DNA from: G025836975 sp040391135
GTDB taxonomy: Bacteria > Pseudomonadota > Gammaproteobacteria > Burkholderiales > Burkholderiaceae_B
DNA: 10,625 bases
Assembly (NCBI GenBank): GCA_040391135.1
Contig: JBEBYL010000053.1
Location: 1 to 10,625, forward strand
Direction: 5' to 3'
The notes beneath the pieces were generated by a model. The model saw nothing but the letters and a program-made list of their open reading frames with translations, had not been told where the DNA came from and made no database searches. Numbering within the stretch: the first letter of the stretch is position 1; each line of letters begins with the position of its first letter. Positions 1-6,812 of this stretch are shown here, one piece after another. A program made the translations under genes and the position numbers.

Positions 1-1676
1 AGGTCGGGGCGCGCTTCACCCTGGATGCCATGCCGGGCAAGCAGATGGCCATCGATGCCGACCTGAACGCCGGCCTGGTGGGCGAGGACGAAGCGCGGCG
101 CCGCCGTACCGAAGTCGCCCAGGAAGCGGAGTTCTACGGGTCGATGGACGGTGCCAGCAAGTTCGTCCGCGGCGATGCCGTGGCCGGCCTGCTTATCATG
201 ATCATCAACATCATCGGGGGCCTCATTATCGGGGTGGGCCAGCACGACCTGGCTTTCTCCGAAGCGGGCCGCGTCTATACCCTGCTGACCATCGGCGACG
301 GCCTGGTCGCCCAAATTCCGGCCCTGGTGATTTCGACCGCGGCGGGTGTCGTGGTGTCGCGCGTGGCCACCGACCAGGACGTCGGTCAGCAAATGGTCAG
401 CCAACTGTTCGCCAATCCCAACGTACTGTTCATCACAGCCGGCATCATGGCCGCCATGGGCCTGATTCCCAATATGCCCCATGTGGCTTTCCTGCTGCTG
501 GCCGCTGCGCTGGCCGGCGGGGGCTGGCTGATGCTCAAGCGCCAGCAGGCTGAGTTGGCGGAAAAGGCCGAAGAACCCATCAAGGCCCAGGCCGCGGTGG
601 AAGCGGCGGCCGCCGAAGCCAGCTGGGACGACGTGGCCTTGCTGGACCCCCTGGGACTGGAAGTGGGCTATCGCCTGATCTCGCTGGTCGACCATGCCCA
701 GAACGGCGAGCTGTTGCACCGCATTCGCAGCTTGCGCAAGAAATTCGCCCAGGACGTCGGTTTCCTGCCCCCCGTCGTTCATATACGCGACAACCTGGAA
801 CTGAAGCCCAACGACTACCGCATCCTGTTGTCGGGGGTCGAGATCGGGCATGGCACGGCCACTCCCGGCCAGTGGCTGGCCATCGATCCGGGCGGCGTCA
901 CCATGAAACTGCCGGGCACGGCCACGACCGACCCCGCTTTCGGCTTGCCGGCCGTCTGGATAGACGTTGCCCTGCGCGAGCAGGCGCAGATCGCCGGTTA
1001 TACCGTGGTGGATGCGGGCACCGTCATTGCCACGCACTTGAACCACCTGATGCATCGCTACGGCGCGCAATTGCTGGGTCGCCAGGAAGTCCAGCAACTG
1101 CTGGACCACATCGGACGCGAAGCGCCCAAGCTGGTGGAAGACCTGGTGCCCAAGACGGTCAGCCTTACGCTCTTGCAGAAGATACTGCGCGGACTGCTGG
1201 ACGAAGAAGTTCCGATCCGCGATGTGCGTACCATCATCGAGACGCTGGCCGAACACGCGCCGCGCCTGGCCGCGCTCAATCCGGCGGGTGCCGGCCCCGA
1301 TTCGGGCGAATTGCTGGCCCTGATCCGCTCGGCCCTGGGCCGGGCCATTACCCAGCAATGGTTCCCGGGCGACGCCGAGCTTCGGGTCATAGGCCTGGAT
1401 GCCCGTCTGGAGCGCGTCCTGACCCAGGCGCTGACCACCAGCGGCGCGCTGGAGCCGGGCTTGGCCGAAAACGTGCTGACCGAGGCCGGCCGCGCCATAC
1501 AGACCCAAGAGGCCAACGGCGATGCCACGGTGCTGGTCGTTCCGCCCGTCTTGCGTCCTTCATTGTCGCGTTTCCTGCGCCATCATTTCCCCCAACTGGG
1601 CGTGCTGTCCAGTGTCGAGATCCCCGATGAGCGCATCTTGAGAATCACCTCGGTGATAGGCGGGAGCGCGCCGTGA
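1..1676 (+). CDS. flhA: FlhA, flagellar type III export gate protein (5' truncated by window)
   Basis: Partial gene, read in the frame beginning at base 3 and open to the left edge. About 557 residues are visible. The family is usually near 690-700, so roughly 140 N-terminal residues are missing. The visible part opens with the FHIPEP-family signature ARFTLDAMPGKQMAIDADL followed by NAG, the conserved cytoplasmic loop. Hydrophobic segments follow at about bases 175-240, 275-365, 425-470 and 483-536, fitting the last inner-membrane helices. From about base 600 the soluble C-terminal domain runs to the end (LDPLGLEVGYRLISLVD at its start, VTMKLPGTATTDPAFGLPAVWI and the IRDVRTIIETLAEHAP stretch inside). 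By family knowledge this domain forms the nonameric ring that docks export chaperones and substrates. An internal ATG at 30 is not the real start, because the FHIPEP signature continues upstream of it. The TGA stop overlaps the flhF start, implying one operon with translational coupling. Confidence 0.97.
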   Translation, partial: VGARFTLDAMPGKQMAIDADLNAGLVGEDEARRRRTEVAQEAEFYGSMDGASKFVRGDAVAGLLIMIINIIGGLIIGVGQHDLAFSEAGRVYTLLTIGDGLVAQIPALVISTAAGVVVSRVATDQDVGQQMVSQLFANPNVLFITAGIMAAMGLIPNMPHVAFLLLAAALAGGGWLMLKRQQAELAEKAEEPIKAQAAVEAAAAEASWDDVALLDPLGLEVGYRLISLVDHAQNGELLHRIRSLRKKFAQDVGFLPPVVHIRDNLELKPNDYRILLSGVEIGHGTATPGQWLAIDPGGVTMKLPGTATTDPAFGLPAVWIDVALREQAQIAGYTVVDAGTVIATHLNHLMHRYGAQLLGRQEVQQLLDHIGREAPKLVEDLVPKTVSLTLLQKILRGLLDEEVPIRDVRTIIETLAEHAPRLAALNPAGAGPDSGELLALIRSALGRAITQQWFPGDAELRVIGLDARLERVLTQALTTSGALEPGLAENVLTEAGRAIQTQEANGDATVLVVPPVLRPSLSRFLRHHFPQLGVLSSVEIPDERILRITSVIGGSAP

Positions 1677-4030
1677 ACATAAGCCGCTTCTTTGGCAGCA
1701 CGAATCGCGAGGCCTTGCGCCAGGTGCGTTTGGCATTGGGCCCGGACGCGATGATCGTCTCCAACCGCCGCATCAACGGCGGGGTTGAAATCCTGGCCGC
1801 CGATCCCACGTCGGCGGCGCCCGATGAAGCGGCCCAGGCGATGCCGCCTGTCCAGCCTGCGCTTGGCGAGACGCCTCGTCCGGCCCCGTATCGGCAGCCG
1901 GCGCCGGATCCCCGCGTCGAAGTCATGAGCGCCATCGGCGAAATGCGCGGCGCGCTGGAAAGCCGTATCGACGAGCTGATGTGGGGCAATCAGTTGCGCC
2001 GCGTGCCGCAGGCGGCCCTGCTGTTCCAAAGCATGCTGGGTTTCGGTTTCAGCACGGCGCTGTTGCGCGCCATGCTCAAGCGCCTGCCCGAACACCTGTC
2101 CGCCAAGGCGGCCTTCCAGTGGGCGCGCAACGAGCTGGCCACCCATCTTCCTGTATTGGAAAGCGAAAACGCGCTGTGGACGCAAGGCCAGGCTCTTGCA
2201 CTGGTGGGGCCGACCGGCGTGGGCAAGACCACCACCATCGCCAAGCTGGCCGCGCGTTGCGTGCGGCGCGCGGGACCCGGCAGCCTGGTGCTGTTGACCA
2301 CCGACACCTATCGTATCGGCGCGCATGAGCAACTGAAGATATACGGGCAGATGCTGCGCGTGCCGGTGCATGTGGTGCAGGATGTGCAGGAACTGCGCCG
2401 CATCGTGCAGGGCATAAGTCCTGAGCAGACCATCCTGATCGACAACGTGGGCATCAGCCAGCGCGATCGCTATATTTCGGAACAGGCGGCCATGCTGGCG
2501 GGAGCCGGACGGGCGGTAAATCGGCTGCTGGTCCTGAATGCGTCCAGCCATGGCGATACCCTGGACGAAGTGGCGCGAACCTATGCGGGCGACGGCGGCT
2601 CCGCGCCCATAGGCTGCATCATCACGAAAATCGACGAAGCCAGCCGGCTGGGCGCCGCCCTGGATACCGCCATACGCTATCAGTTGCCCATACACTATGT
2701 ATCCAATGGGCAGAAGGTCCCCGAGAACCTCATCTTGCCGAATGCCGCCGATCTGGTCGATCAGGCCCTGGCGCACAATCAGCAGGCCAGCGCTCTGTAT
2801 GCGCCGACCGAAGCGGATTTTGCCGCGCTCATGTCCTTGACCAAGGTGCCGGAAGACACCACCCAGGCCGCGGCCGCCGAGAGCCGGCGCAAACGCCTGC
2901 TGCCCGGGCTGCTGTCCATGGCCGGCGGCTCCGGCCTGGGCCTGACGATGGACGACCTGCATGCCGCCTGCGCCTACATCGATGATCAAGCTTCGGTGTC
3001 CGAGGCTTACGATTTGTGGCGCAGCTATACCAACGCCAAGCCCGATGCCACGCTATTGGACAGCTATGTCCGGCACATGGTCCGGGTCGTCCAGAACGAG
3101 CTGGCCGACAGCGGCCGCCGTGTGCTGGCCGTGCATGAGCAGGCGGCCATTGCCAAGCAGTCCGGCGGGCGCGGCCATTTGCGCGCCGCCTTGCTGATCG
3201 ACGACAGCGGCCAATCCCTGGCCACACCCATGCAGCAGTTGAGTTTTGCCGATGGCTGGCTCTCGTCTTGCGGCGCGGCCGCCCAGCATGCGCCCAGCGC
3301 CAACGACGCACTGCATCACCAGATTCAGTGGCTGGCAAGCAACCATGGGCAGGTTCCCATGGTTCATCTTTTCGATGGCGGCAGCCAAGCCTTGCTAAGG
3401 CGCATCGATGGCTTGCGGGTCGATTGGCTGGCGCAATGCGCGGCAACCGCCCGCATTGAATTCGACTCTTGCGCGACCACGGCGGGCGCCTTGTCCAAGA
3501 CCCTTAAACACACGCCGCTCGATGCGGCGCAACTGCCCGCCCTGAGCGAACTGGCGGGACATGCCGCTGGCGACGTGGTTATATGGGCGGCAACGGAAAA
3601 GGTCCAACTGACCGCTCGTGGATTGGCGGCCATGGACGTCCAGCTGCTGACGCTGCGCATCCTGAAGCGCAGTGACGGCACCCAGGTCAAGACCTTATTC
3701 GGCCTGGCCCGCATGGCCGGGGCGCCGGCCACCAGCGAATGGCTCGCGAGCGGCCTGTTGATCCGTACCGAGGCCAAGCAAGGCATGCGCTATGCCGCAC
3801 GCTGCTGGCAAAGCCTGGCTCCGCGCAGCGAAGCCGGTTCTTTACAGAAAAAGGCGTTGACGGCCGTTCAATCGGGCCTGGCCGCCTGGCAACTGAAGCA
3901 GGACGGTCAAGCGGCCACCGCGCGCGCCGTGGCCGCCAGCCTGGTTGCCGGCAAACCCGAATTGCCGGCGAGCCTGGCCGCCGCCGGTTTGTTCAAACTG
4001 TTTGCCTTGAAGGAAATGGTCGGGCCGTAG
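1673..4030 (+). CDS. flhF: FlhF, SRP-type GTPase for flagellar placement/biosynthesis, with long C-terminal extension
   Basis: 785 codons with a GTG start at 1673, inside the flhA stop (GTGA overlap). This start gives the usual FlhF N-terminus MNISRFFGSTNREALRQVR. By family knowledge FlhF is an SRP GTPase (Ffh/FtsY relative) that helps place or recruit the first basal-body parts at the membrane. Visible GTPase motifs: P-loop GPTGVGKTTT (residues 179-188), DTYRIGAHEQL (211-221), G3 as D257-N258-V259-G260 followed by ISQRD, TKID (318-321), and SNGQKVPENL (from 344). The G3 Asn stands where DTxG is usual. The GTPase domain ends near residue 372. About 410 further residues (bases 2795-4027) match no domain I recognise: rich in Ala and Leu, no obvious membrane segment, no second P-loop. 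Many FlhF proteins are only about 370-550 residues. No flhG follows; the next features are a terminator and the convergent flgN. Base and codon use look like the neighbours. FlhF identity is secure; the role of the extension is unknown. Confidence 0.95.
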   Translation: MNISRFFGSTNREALRQVRLALGPDAMIVSNRRINGGVEILAADPTSAAPDEAAQAMPPVQPALGETPRPAPYRQPAPDPRVEVMSAIGEMRGALESRIDELMWGNQLRRVPQAALLFQSMLGFGFSTALLRAMLKRLPEHLSAKAAFQWARNELATHLPVLESENALWTQGQALALVGPTGVGKTTTIAKLAARCVRRAGPGSLVLLTTDTYRIGAHEQLKIYGQMLRVPVHVVQDVQELRRIVQGISPEQTILIDNVGISQRDRYISEQAAMLAGAGRAVNRLLVLNASSHGDTLDEVARTYAGDGGSAPIGCIITKIDEASRLGAALDTAIRYQLPIHYVSNGQKVPENLILPNAADLVDQALAHNQQASALYAPTEADFAALMSLTKVPEDTTQAAAAESRRKRLLPGLLSMAGGSGLGLTMDDLHAACAYIDDQASVSEAYDLWRSYTNAKPDATLLDSYVRHMVRVVQNELADSGRRVLAVHEQAAIAKQSGGRGHLRAALLIDDSGQSLATPMQQLSFADGWLSSCGAAAQHAPSANDALHHQIQWLASNHGQVPMVHLFDGGSQALLRRIDGLRVDWLAQCAATARIEFDSCATTAGALSKTLKHTPLDAAQLPALSELAGHAAGDVVIWAATEKVQLTARGLAAMDVQLLTLRILKRSDGTQVKTLFGLARMAGAPATSEWLASGLLIRTEAKQGMRYAARCWQSLAPRSEAGSLQKKALTAVQSGLAAWQLKQDGQAATARAVAASLVAGKPELPASLAAAGLFKLFALKEMVGP

Positions 4031-4059
4031 TTTATTTTTCCGGACAAGGGCATGCGGTC

Positions 4060-4099
4060 AAAAGACAAGGCCGGCTGAATTCAGCCGGCCTTGTCTTTT
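4060..4099. terminator. Bidirectional intrinsic terminator between flhF and flgN
   Basis: A perfect 40-bp palindrome centred on GAATTC (4077-4082). The core stem GACAAGGCCGGCTG pairs with its complement and is flanked by AAAA on the left and TTTTT on the right. Read in either direction it gives a strong GC-rich hairpin followed by a U tract. It lies 30 bases after the flhF stop and about 25 bases beyond the flgN stop on the other strand, so it can end both convergent transcripts. Confidence 0.93.
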
Positions 4100-4123
4100 T
4101 GTTGAACTTTTTCCCGTGTGGGA

Positions 4124-4600
4124 TCAGCCCACCTTGATGTTCCGGGTTTGTCCCTTGGCGCCGGCCTGGGTGCGGCCGCTGGCATCGTATAAATTCCCCA
4201 TGCCCGCAAGCGTGCGCAAGGTCTCCAGAGTCTGCTGATTATGGGTAAGAAAGGTATCGATGATGATGCCGTTCGACGCATTCAGCTCGTTGGCCTGATG
4301 AGCCCTGTCGTAAAGCTGGCGGCAGGCCGCTTGCAGCGAGGCGTGTTCCAGGGCGGCGGCGTCCAGTCCCGCCTTGTCGGCGCTGTATCCAAGCCGAGTC
4401 AGCAATGACAGGCGGCGCTCGGAGGCTTCAGCCAGCTTCTCGGCGTAATTGTTCTTTTGCGCGGTGCTTTCGGCCAGCGCCTGTTCGCTGGCGGCCTCGG
4501 TCAAGGCCAGGGTTTCAGCCTCGAGGATCGCGATGAATTCCCGCAGCAGTTCGTTTTCCTGAAGCAGGCAGGTATTTAGTTGGGCAAGCGCGTCGTTCAT
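4124..4600 (-). CDS. flgN: FlgN, export chaperone for hook-filament junction proteins
   Basis: 158 residues, normal length for the family. FlgN is a cytoplasmic helical chaperone that, by family knowledge, binds FlgK and FlgL and escorts them to the export gate. The sequence is mostly predicted helix (Glu, Ala, Leu and Gln rich, residues 13-100). It has the C-terminal family pattern NELNASNGIII (104-114) followed by LYDASGRT (137-144). The gene follows flgM by 22 bases on the minus strand and is probably co-transcribed from the flgA and flgM promoters. The ATG at 4600 has no recognisable Shine-Dalgarno sequence; the upstream stretch is pyrimidine-rich (CCCGCCCTGCCCCTCTTT). Initiation may therefore depend on coupling to flgM translation, which is inference. 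The product is assigned on motifs plus position, since FlgN proteins are poorly conserved. Confidence 0.9.
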   Translation of the reverse strand: MNDALAQLNTCLLQENELLREFIAILEAETLALTEAASEQALAESTAQKNNYAEKLAEASERRLSLLTRLGYSADKAGLDAAALEHASLQAACRQLYDRAHQANELNASNGIIIDTFLTHNQQTLETLRTLAGMGNLYDASGRTQAGAKGQTRNIKVG

Positions 4601-4623
4601 GAATAAAGAGGGGCAGGGCGGGA

Positions 4624-4911
4624 TTACTTCAGCAGGTCGCGTACGCTGGCCAGCAGGCCGTCGGCGATGCGGCTGGGGTCTATCTTCAGTTGGCCCGAGG
4701 CGATGGCGTCACGGATTTCCTGGACGCGCGCGACGTTGATATCATTGTCGCTGCCTTGCAGATTGGATAGATGGCGCGCGGCGGCGCTAAGGTCGACTTT
4801 GCCGCTGTTGGCCGTACCGCTGGAAGACACGTTTGCACCGGTCACGTCGGTCCGGGTGCCGGCGAGGGGGCTGGCGGCTGGGCCTTTCAATGAGGGTGTG
4901 GTGATCTTCAA
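4624..4911 (-). CDS. flgM: FlgM, anti-sigma-28 factor (TTG start)
   Basis: 95 residues, the usual size. FlgM binds sigma-28 (FliA) and blocks late flagellar genes until it is exported through the finished hook-basal body. The N-terminal half (1-40) is Ser/Thr/Gly/Ala-rich and probably disordered. The C-terminal half carries the sigma-binding pattern VDLSAAARHL (39-48) with the helices INVARVQEIRDAIASGQLKI (58-77) and IADGLLASVRDLL (82-94). No methionine occurs after the first codon. The start must be the TTG at 4911-4909, because the family N-terminus MKIT begins there and CCGGAG lies six bases upstream. A sigma-28 promoter stands about 50-75 bases upstream, which would give the familiar FliA-FlgM feedback loop. 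The gene sits between flgA and flgN, as in enterobacteria. Confidence 0.95.
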   Translation of the reverse strand: MKITTPSLKGPAASPLAGTRTDVTGANVSSSGTANSGKVDLSAAARHLSNLQGSDNDINVARVQEIRDAIASGQLKIDPSRIADGLLASVRDLLK

Positions 4912-4917
4912 GGTGTT

Positions 4918-4923
4918 CTCCGG
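4918..4923 (-). promoter_or_regulatory. flgM ribosome binding site that fixes the TTG start
   Basis: On the minus strand this reads CCGGAG, six bases before the TTG codon at 4911-4909. It is the only good Shine-Dalgarno match near the beginning of flgM. No ATG or GTG is available in frame at the expected family N-terminus, so the site decides the start. Confidence 0.8.
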
Positions 4924-4959
4924 AAACTGGCGACTAGTTTACTTTGTTTGCTGTGTTCT

Positions 4960-4986
4960 TTTACGGCCAACAAAGGGCAAACTTTA
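4960..4986 (-). promoter_or_regulatory. Sigma-28 (FliA) promoter upstream of flgM
   Basis: On the minus strand the sequence reads TAAAGTTT (4986-4979), 11 bases, then GCCGTAAA (4967-4960). The enterobacterial sigma-28 consensus is TAAAGTTT-N11-GCCGATAA. The -35 is therefore perfect, the spacing exact, and the -10 keeps GCCG and a following A/T run. The transcription start would fall near 4953, giving a leader of about 40 bases before the flgM TTG. Its place in the flgA-flgM gap matches the known class 3 flgM promoter of enterobacteria. It implies flgMN is transcribed late from here as well as early by read-through from flgA. Activity is inferred, not shown. Confidence 0.88.
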
Positions 4987-5032
4987 GCCTTGTTGTCTGT
5001 TTTTACCTACGCTTACGCGGCCGCCGGGATTG

Positions 5033-5737
5033 TTACATTATCACTTGGACGGTATTGGCATTCAATACCGTGCCGTTCACGATTTGTCCGGAGCTGGACC
5101 GCACCTGGATCTGCGCGCCGGGCGCGCCGCTTTGCAAGGCCTGGCCTTCGCCGGTGGCGACAAAGCCGGTGCCGCGCGCTTCGGTGCGCACGGTTTGCCC
5201 GCGTTGTATGGAGTTGGGGTCGCGCAGGGCGCGCGATTTGATCGGTGTGCCCGCCGAAATGCGTTGCGATGCAATGTAGCCCACCGCCTGGCTGGGATCG
5301 AACACCACTCCGCCCGTCAGGCGCAGGATGTCGCCTTCGCGCGCGCCCATGTCGTCCAGGCTGATGACATCGCCCGACTGTATGTTGCGGTTGGCGACAT
5401 AGTAATAACCCTGGATGCTTAGACTGGCCTGCACATAGCTAGTCCAGGCCTCAGGCGCCATGCAGCGCACGCCGACAGTCATGCGTGTGCGCAGCCGCTG
5501 CCCGCTGGGCAGAAAGGGCTGCAAATGATCGCAGGCCGCCTGGCCCGCGATGCGCGGCGCGTCCACATTGATATGGGCCGAACCCGGATAGCTGCTGGCC
5601 TGCCCCAGCAGGAAGCGTTCGACTTCTTCCACGACCAGGGCCGGATCCTGCACGGGCAGGGCGGGGCCGGGCGTCGCGGCCGAAGCGCCGGTCCATGCGC
5701 CCGCCGACAGGGCCAAAAGGGCAAAAAACTTGAGCAT
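5033..5737 (-). CDS. flgA: FlgA, periplasmic chaperone for flagellar P-ring assembly
   Basis: 234 residues, typical length. FlgA acts in the periplasm and assists polymerisation of FlgI into the P ring around the rod. A Sec signal peptide is clear: MLKFFALLALSAGAWTGASA with an Ala-x-Ala cleavage region near residues 19-22. The mature part has the conserved two-cysteine region (C69, and C92 within TVGVRC). A SAF-type domain follows at about 111-172 (VANRNIQSGDVISLDDM, then QRISAGTPIKSRAL). The C-terminal family end has RGQTVRTEARGTGFVATGEG and the final VLNANTVQVIM. The ATG at 5737 is the first in-frame start after an upstream stop and gives a correct signal peptide, although its Shine-Dalgarno is weak. 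The gene is divergent from flgB and heads the minus-strand flgA-flgM-flgN set. Confidence 0.95.
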   Translation of the reverse strand: MLKFFALLALSAGAWTGASAATPGPALPVQDPALVVEEVERFLLGQASSYPGSAHINVDAPRIAGQAACDHLQPFLPSGQRLRTRMTVGVRCMAPEAWTSYVQASLSIQGYYYVANRNIQSGDVISLDDMGAREGDILRLTGGVVFDPSQAVGYIASQRISAGTPIKSRALRDPNSIQRGQTVRTEARGTGFVATGEGQALQSGAPGAQIQVRSSSGQIVNGTVLNANTVQVIM

Positions 5738-5916
5738 GACGCCATTCTATAGAAGGCACTGCGGCCGCATTCCCGGAATTGGCAGTCAATTGGTGGCTTA
5801 TTTCGTACTTTACGAACAGGGCCGCGACCTTACTATGCTGACATATAGGCGGCAGTAGGCCGTTATTTCAGTTTTCATGCCTTGCAGAAGGCGGGCACTC
5901 ATCTTGTAGGTGGCAA
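5738..5916. promoter_or_regulatory. Divergent flgA / flgB promoter region
   Basis: This 179-bp gap separates the starts of flgA (minus) and flgB (plus) and must hold promoters for both, as the equivalent enterobacterial gap does. Visible elements: the dyad TTCGTA-CTT-TACGAA at 5802-5816; a moderate sigma-70-like pair TTTACG (5809-5814) and TACTAT (5831-5836) with a 16-base spacer, facing flgB; and CGTTATTT at 5861-5868. The last is the complement of AAATAACG, which fits the AAATARCG part of an enterobacterial FlhDC half-site. An opposing partial half-site (5843-5850) lies ten bases away. None is strong enough to name the regulator. The flgB ribosome binding site AGGTGG is at 5908-5913. Confidence 0.6.
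5802..5816. repeat. 15-bp inverted repeat, possible operator
   Basis: TTCGTA and TACGAA are perfect 6-base arms around the spacer CTT. The dyad sits 101 bases before flgB and 65 bases before flgA. It overlaps a sigma-70-like -35 (TTTACG, 5809-5814). The size and position suit a dimeric regulator, but the protein is not identified. Confidence 0.5.
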
Positions 5917-6330
5917 ATGATCGATCGGATCGGTGACGATTTGGGTTTTTATCAGAAGGCTATCGGCCTGCGCCAGCAGCGGCAGGAAGTGCTGGCGGCC
6001 AATATCGCCAATGCCGACACGCCCAACTATAAAGCGCGCGACTTCGATTTTACCTCGGCGCTGGAACAAGCCATGGGCGGCAGCGGCAGCATGCGGCTGC
6101 CCGACACCCAGCTTGCGCTGACCTCGGCACGCCATATACCCGCCAAGGCCGTGGCGCCCGATCCCGCCGAACTGTTGTACCGCCAGCCTTTGCAGCCCAG
6201 CATGGACGGCAACACGGTCGATATGGATGTCGAGCGCGTGCAGTTCGCCGACAACACCATGCGTTATCAAACCGATCTGAGTATTATCTCCGCCCGCATC
6301 AAGGGCATTATGGCGGCCCTGCAGCAGTAA
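5917..6330 (+). CDS. flgB: FlgB, proximal rod protein
   Basis: 137 residues, normal length. FlgB is exported through the flagellar type III apparatus and forms part of the proximal rod joining the MS ring to the distal rod. The N-terminal rod signature is clear: RQEVLAANIANADTPNYKAR (residues 22-41). The C-terminal helix NTMRYQTDLSIISARIKGI pairs with it in the folded axial protein. It has no cysteine and no Sec signal, as expected for an axial substrate. The ATG at 5917 follows AGGTGG by three bases. It is the first gene of the plus-strand rod-hook operon; flgC follows after 28 bases. Confidence 0.96.
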   Translation: MIDRIGDDLGFYQKAIGLRQQRQEVLAANIANADTPNYKARDFDFTSALEQAMGGSGSMRLPDTQLALTSARHIPAKAVAPDPAELLYRQPLQPSMDGNTVDMDVERVQFADNTMRYQTDLSIISARIKGIMAALQQ

Positions 6331-6358
6331 GCAGGGACGGCATAAAACAGGATCAGCA

Positions 6359-6775
6359 ATGTCTTCATTGAGTATTTTCCAGATTGCAGGCTCGGCGCTT
6401 ACGGCGCAGTCCCAGCGCATGAACGTCACGGCCAGCAACTTGGCCAACGCGGACAGCGTGGCCGGCCCCGACGGACAGCCCTACAAGGCCAGGCAGGTGG
6501 TGTTCCAGATGGCGCCCGCGCCAGGCCAGGCCTATGCGCAGTCGGTGGGCGGCGTGCGGGTGGCGGCGGTGGTTGAAAGCGCCGCGCCTCCGCGCATGCA
6601 GTACGACCCCAAGAACCCGCTGGCCAACGCCGACGGTTACGTGGTCATGCCCAATGTTGATGTGGTCGCTGAAACGGTAAACATGATTTCGGCATCGCGT
6701 TCGTACCAGGCCAACGTGGAAGTCATCAATACGGCCAAAAGCCTGATGACGCGTACCCTGTCCATAGGCCAGTAG
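6359..6775 (+). CDS. flgC: FlgC, proximal rod protein
   Basis: 138 residues, standard length. FlgC is a type III-exported rod subunit in the periplasm. The N-terminal axial motif is NVTASNLANADSVAGPDGQP (22-41), with the short Gly/Pro insertion typical of FlgC, followed by YKARQVVFQ. The C-terminal rod/hook signature is PNVDVVAETVNMISASRSYQ, then ANVEVINTAKSLMTRTLSIGQ. It has no cysteine. The ATG at 6359 has AGGA (6349-6352) six bases upstream. It lies between flgB and flgD with short gaps, so it is co-transcribed. Confidence 0.96.
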   Translation: MSSLSIFQIAGSALTAQSQRMNVTASNLANADSVAGPDGQPYKARQVVFQMAPAPGQAYAQSVGGVRVAAVVESAAPPRMQYDPKNPLANADGYVVMPNVDVVAETVNMISASRSYQANVEVINTAKSLMTRTLSIGQ

Positions 6776-6812
6776 GCCCTTTTCCCGCAAGCACACTTAT
6801 CCGGAGCAAGGC

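Noticed and set aside
872..1630. 252-codon plus-strand open frame inside flhA
   Set aside because: It is an off-frame shadow of the conserved FlhA cytoplasmic domain, rich in Arg, Gly and Pro.
1583..2989. 468-codon open frame antisense to the start of flhF
   Set aside because: It lies opposite a clear FlhF GTPase domain. Its translation is His/Arg/Gln/Gly-rich low-complexity protein typical of antisense frames in GC-rich DNA, and it resembles no family.
5840..5866. Sigma-28-like sequence GACATATA-N11-GCCGTTAT before flgB
   Set aside because: The -10 half is fair but the -35 half matches poorly, in contrast to the clear promoter before flgM. It is too weak to annotate.
5893..5908. Sigma-54-like -24/-12 pattern (GGGCAC...TTGTA) before flgB
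   Set aside because: The essential GC of the -12 element is GT, and the transcription start would fall on the flgB start codon, leaving no leader for the ribosome binding site.
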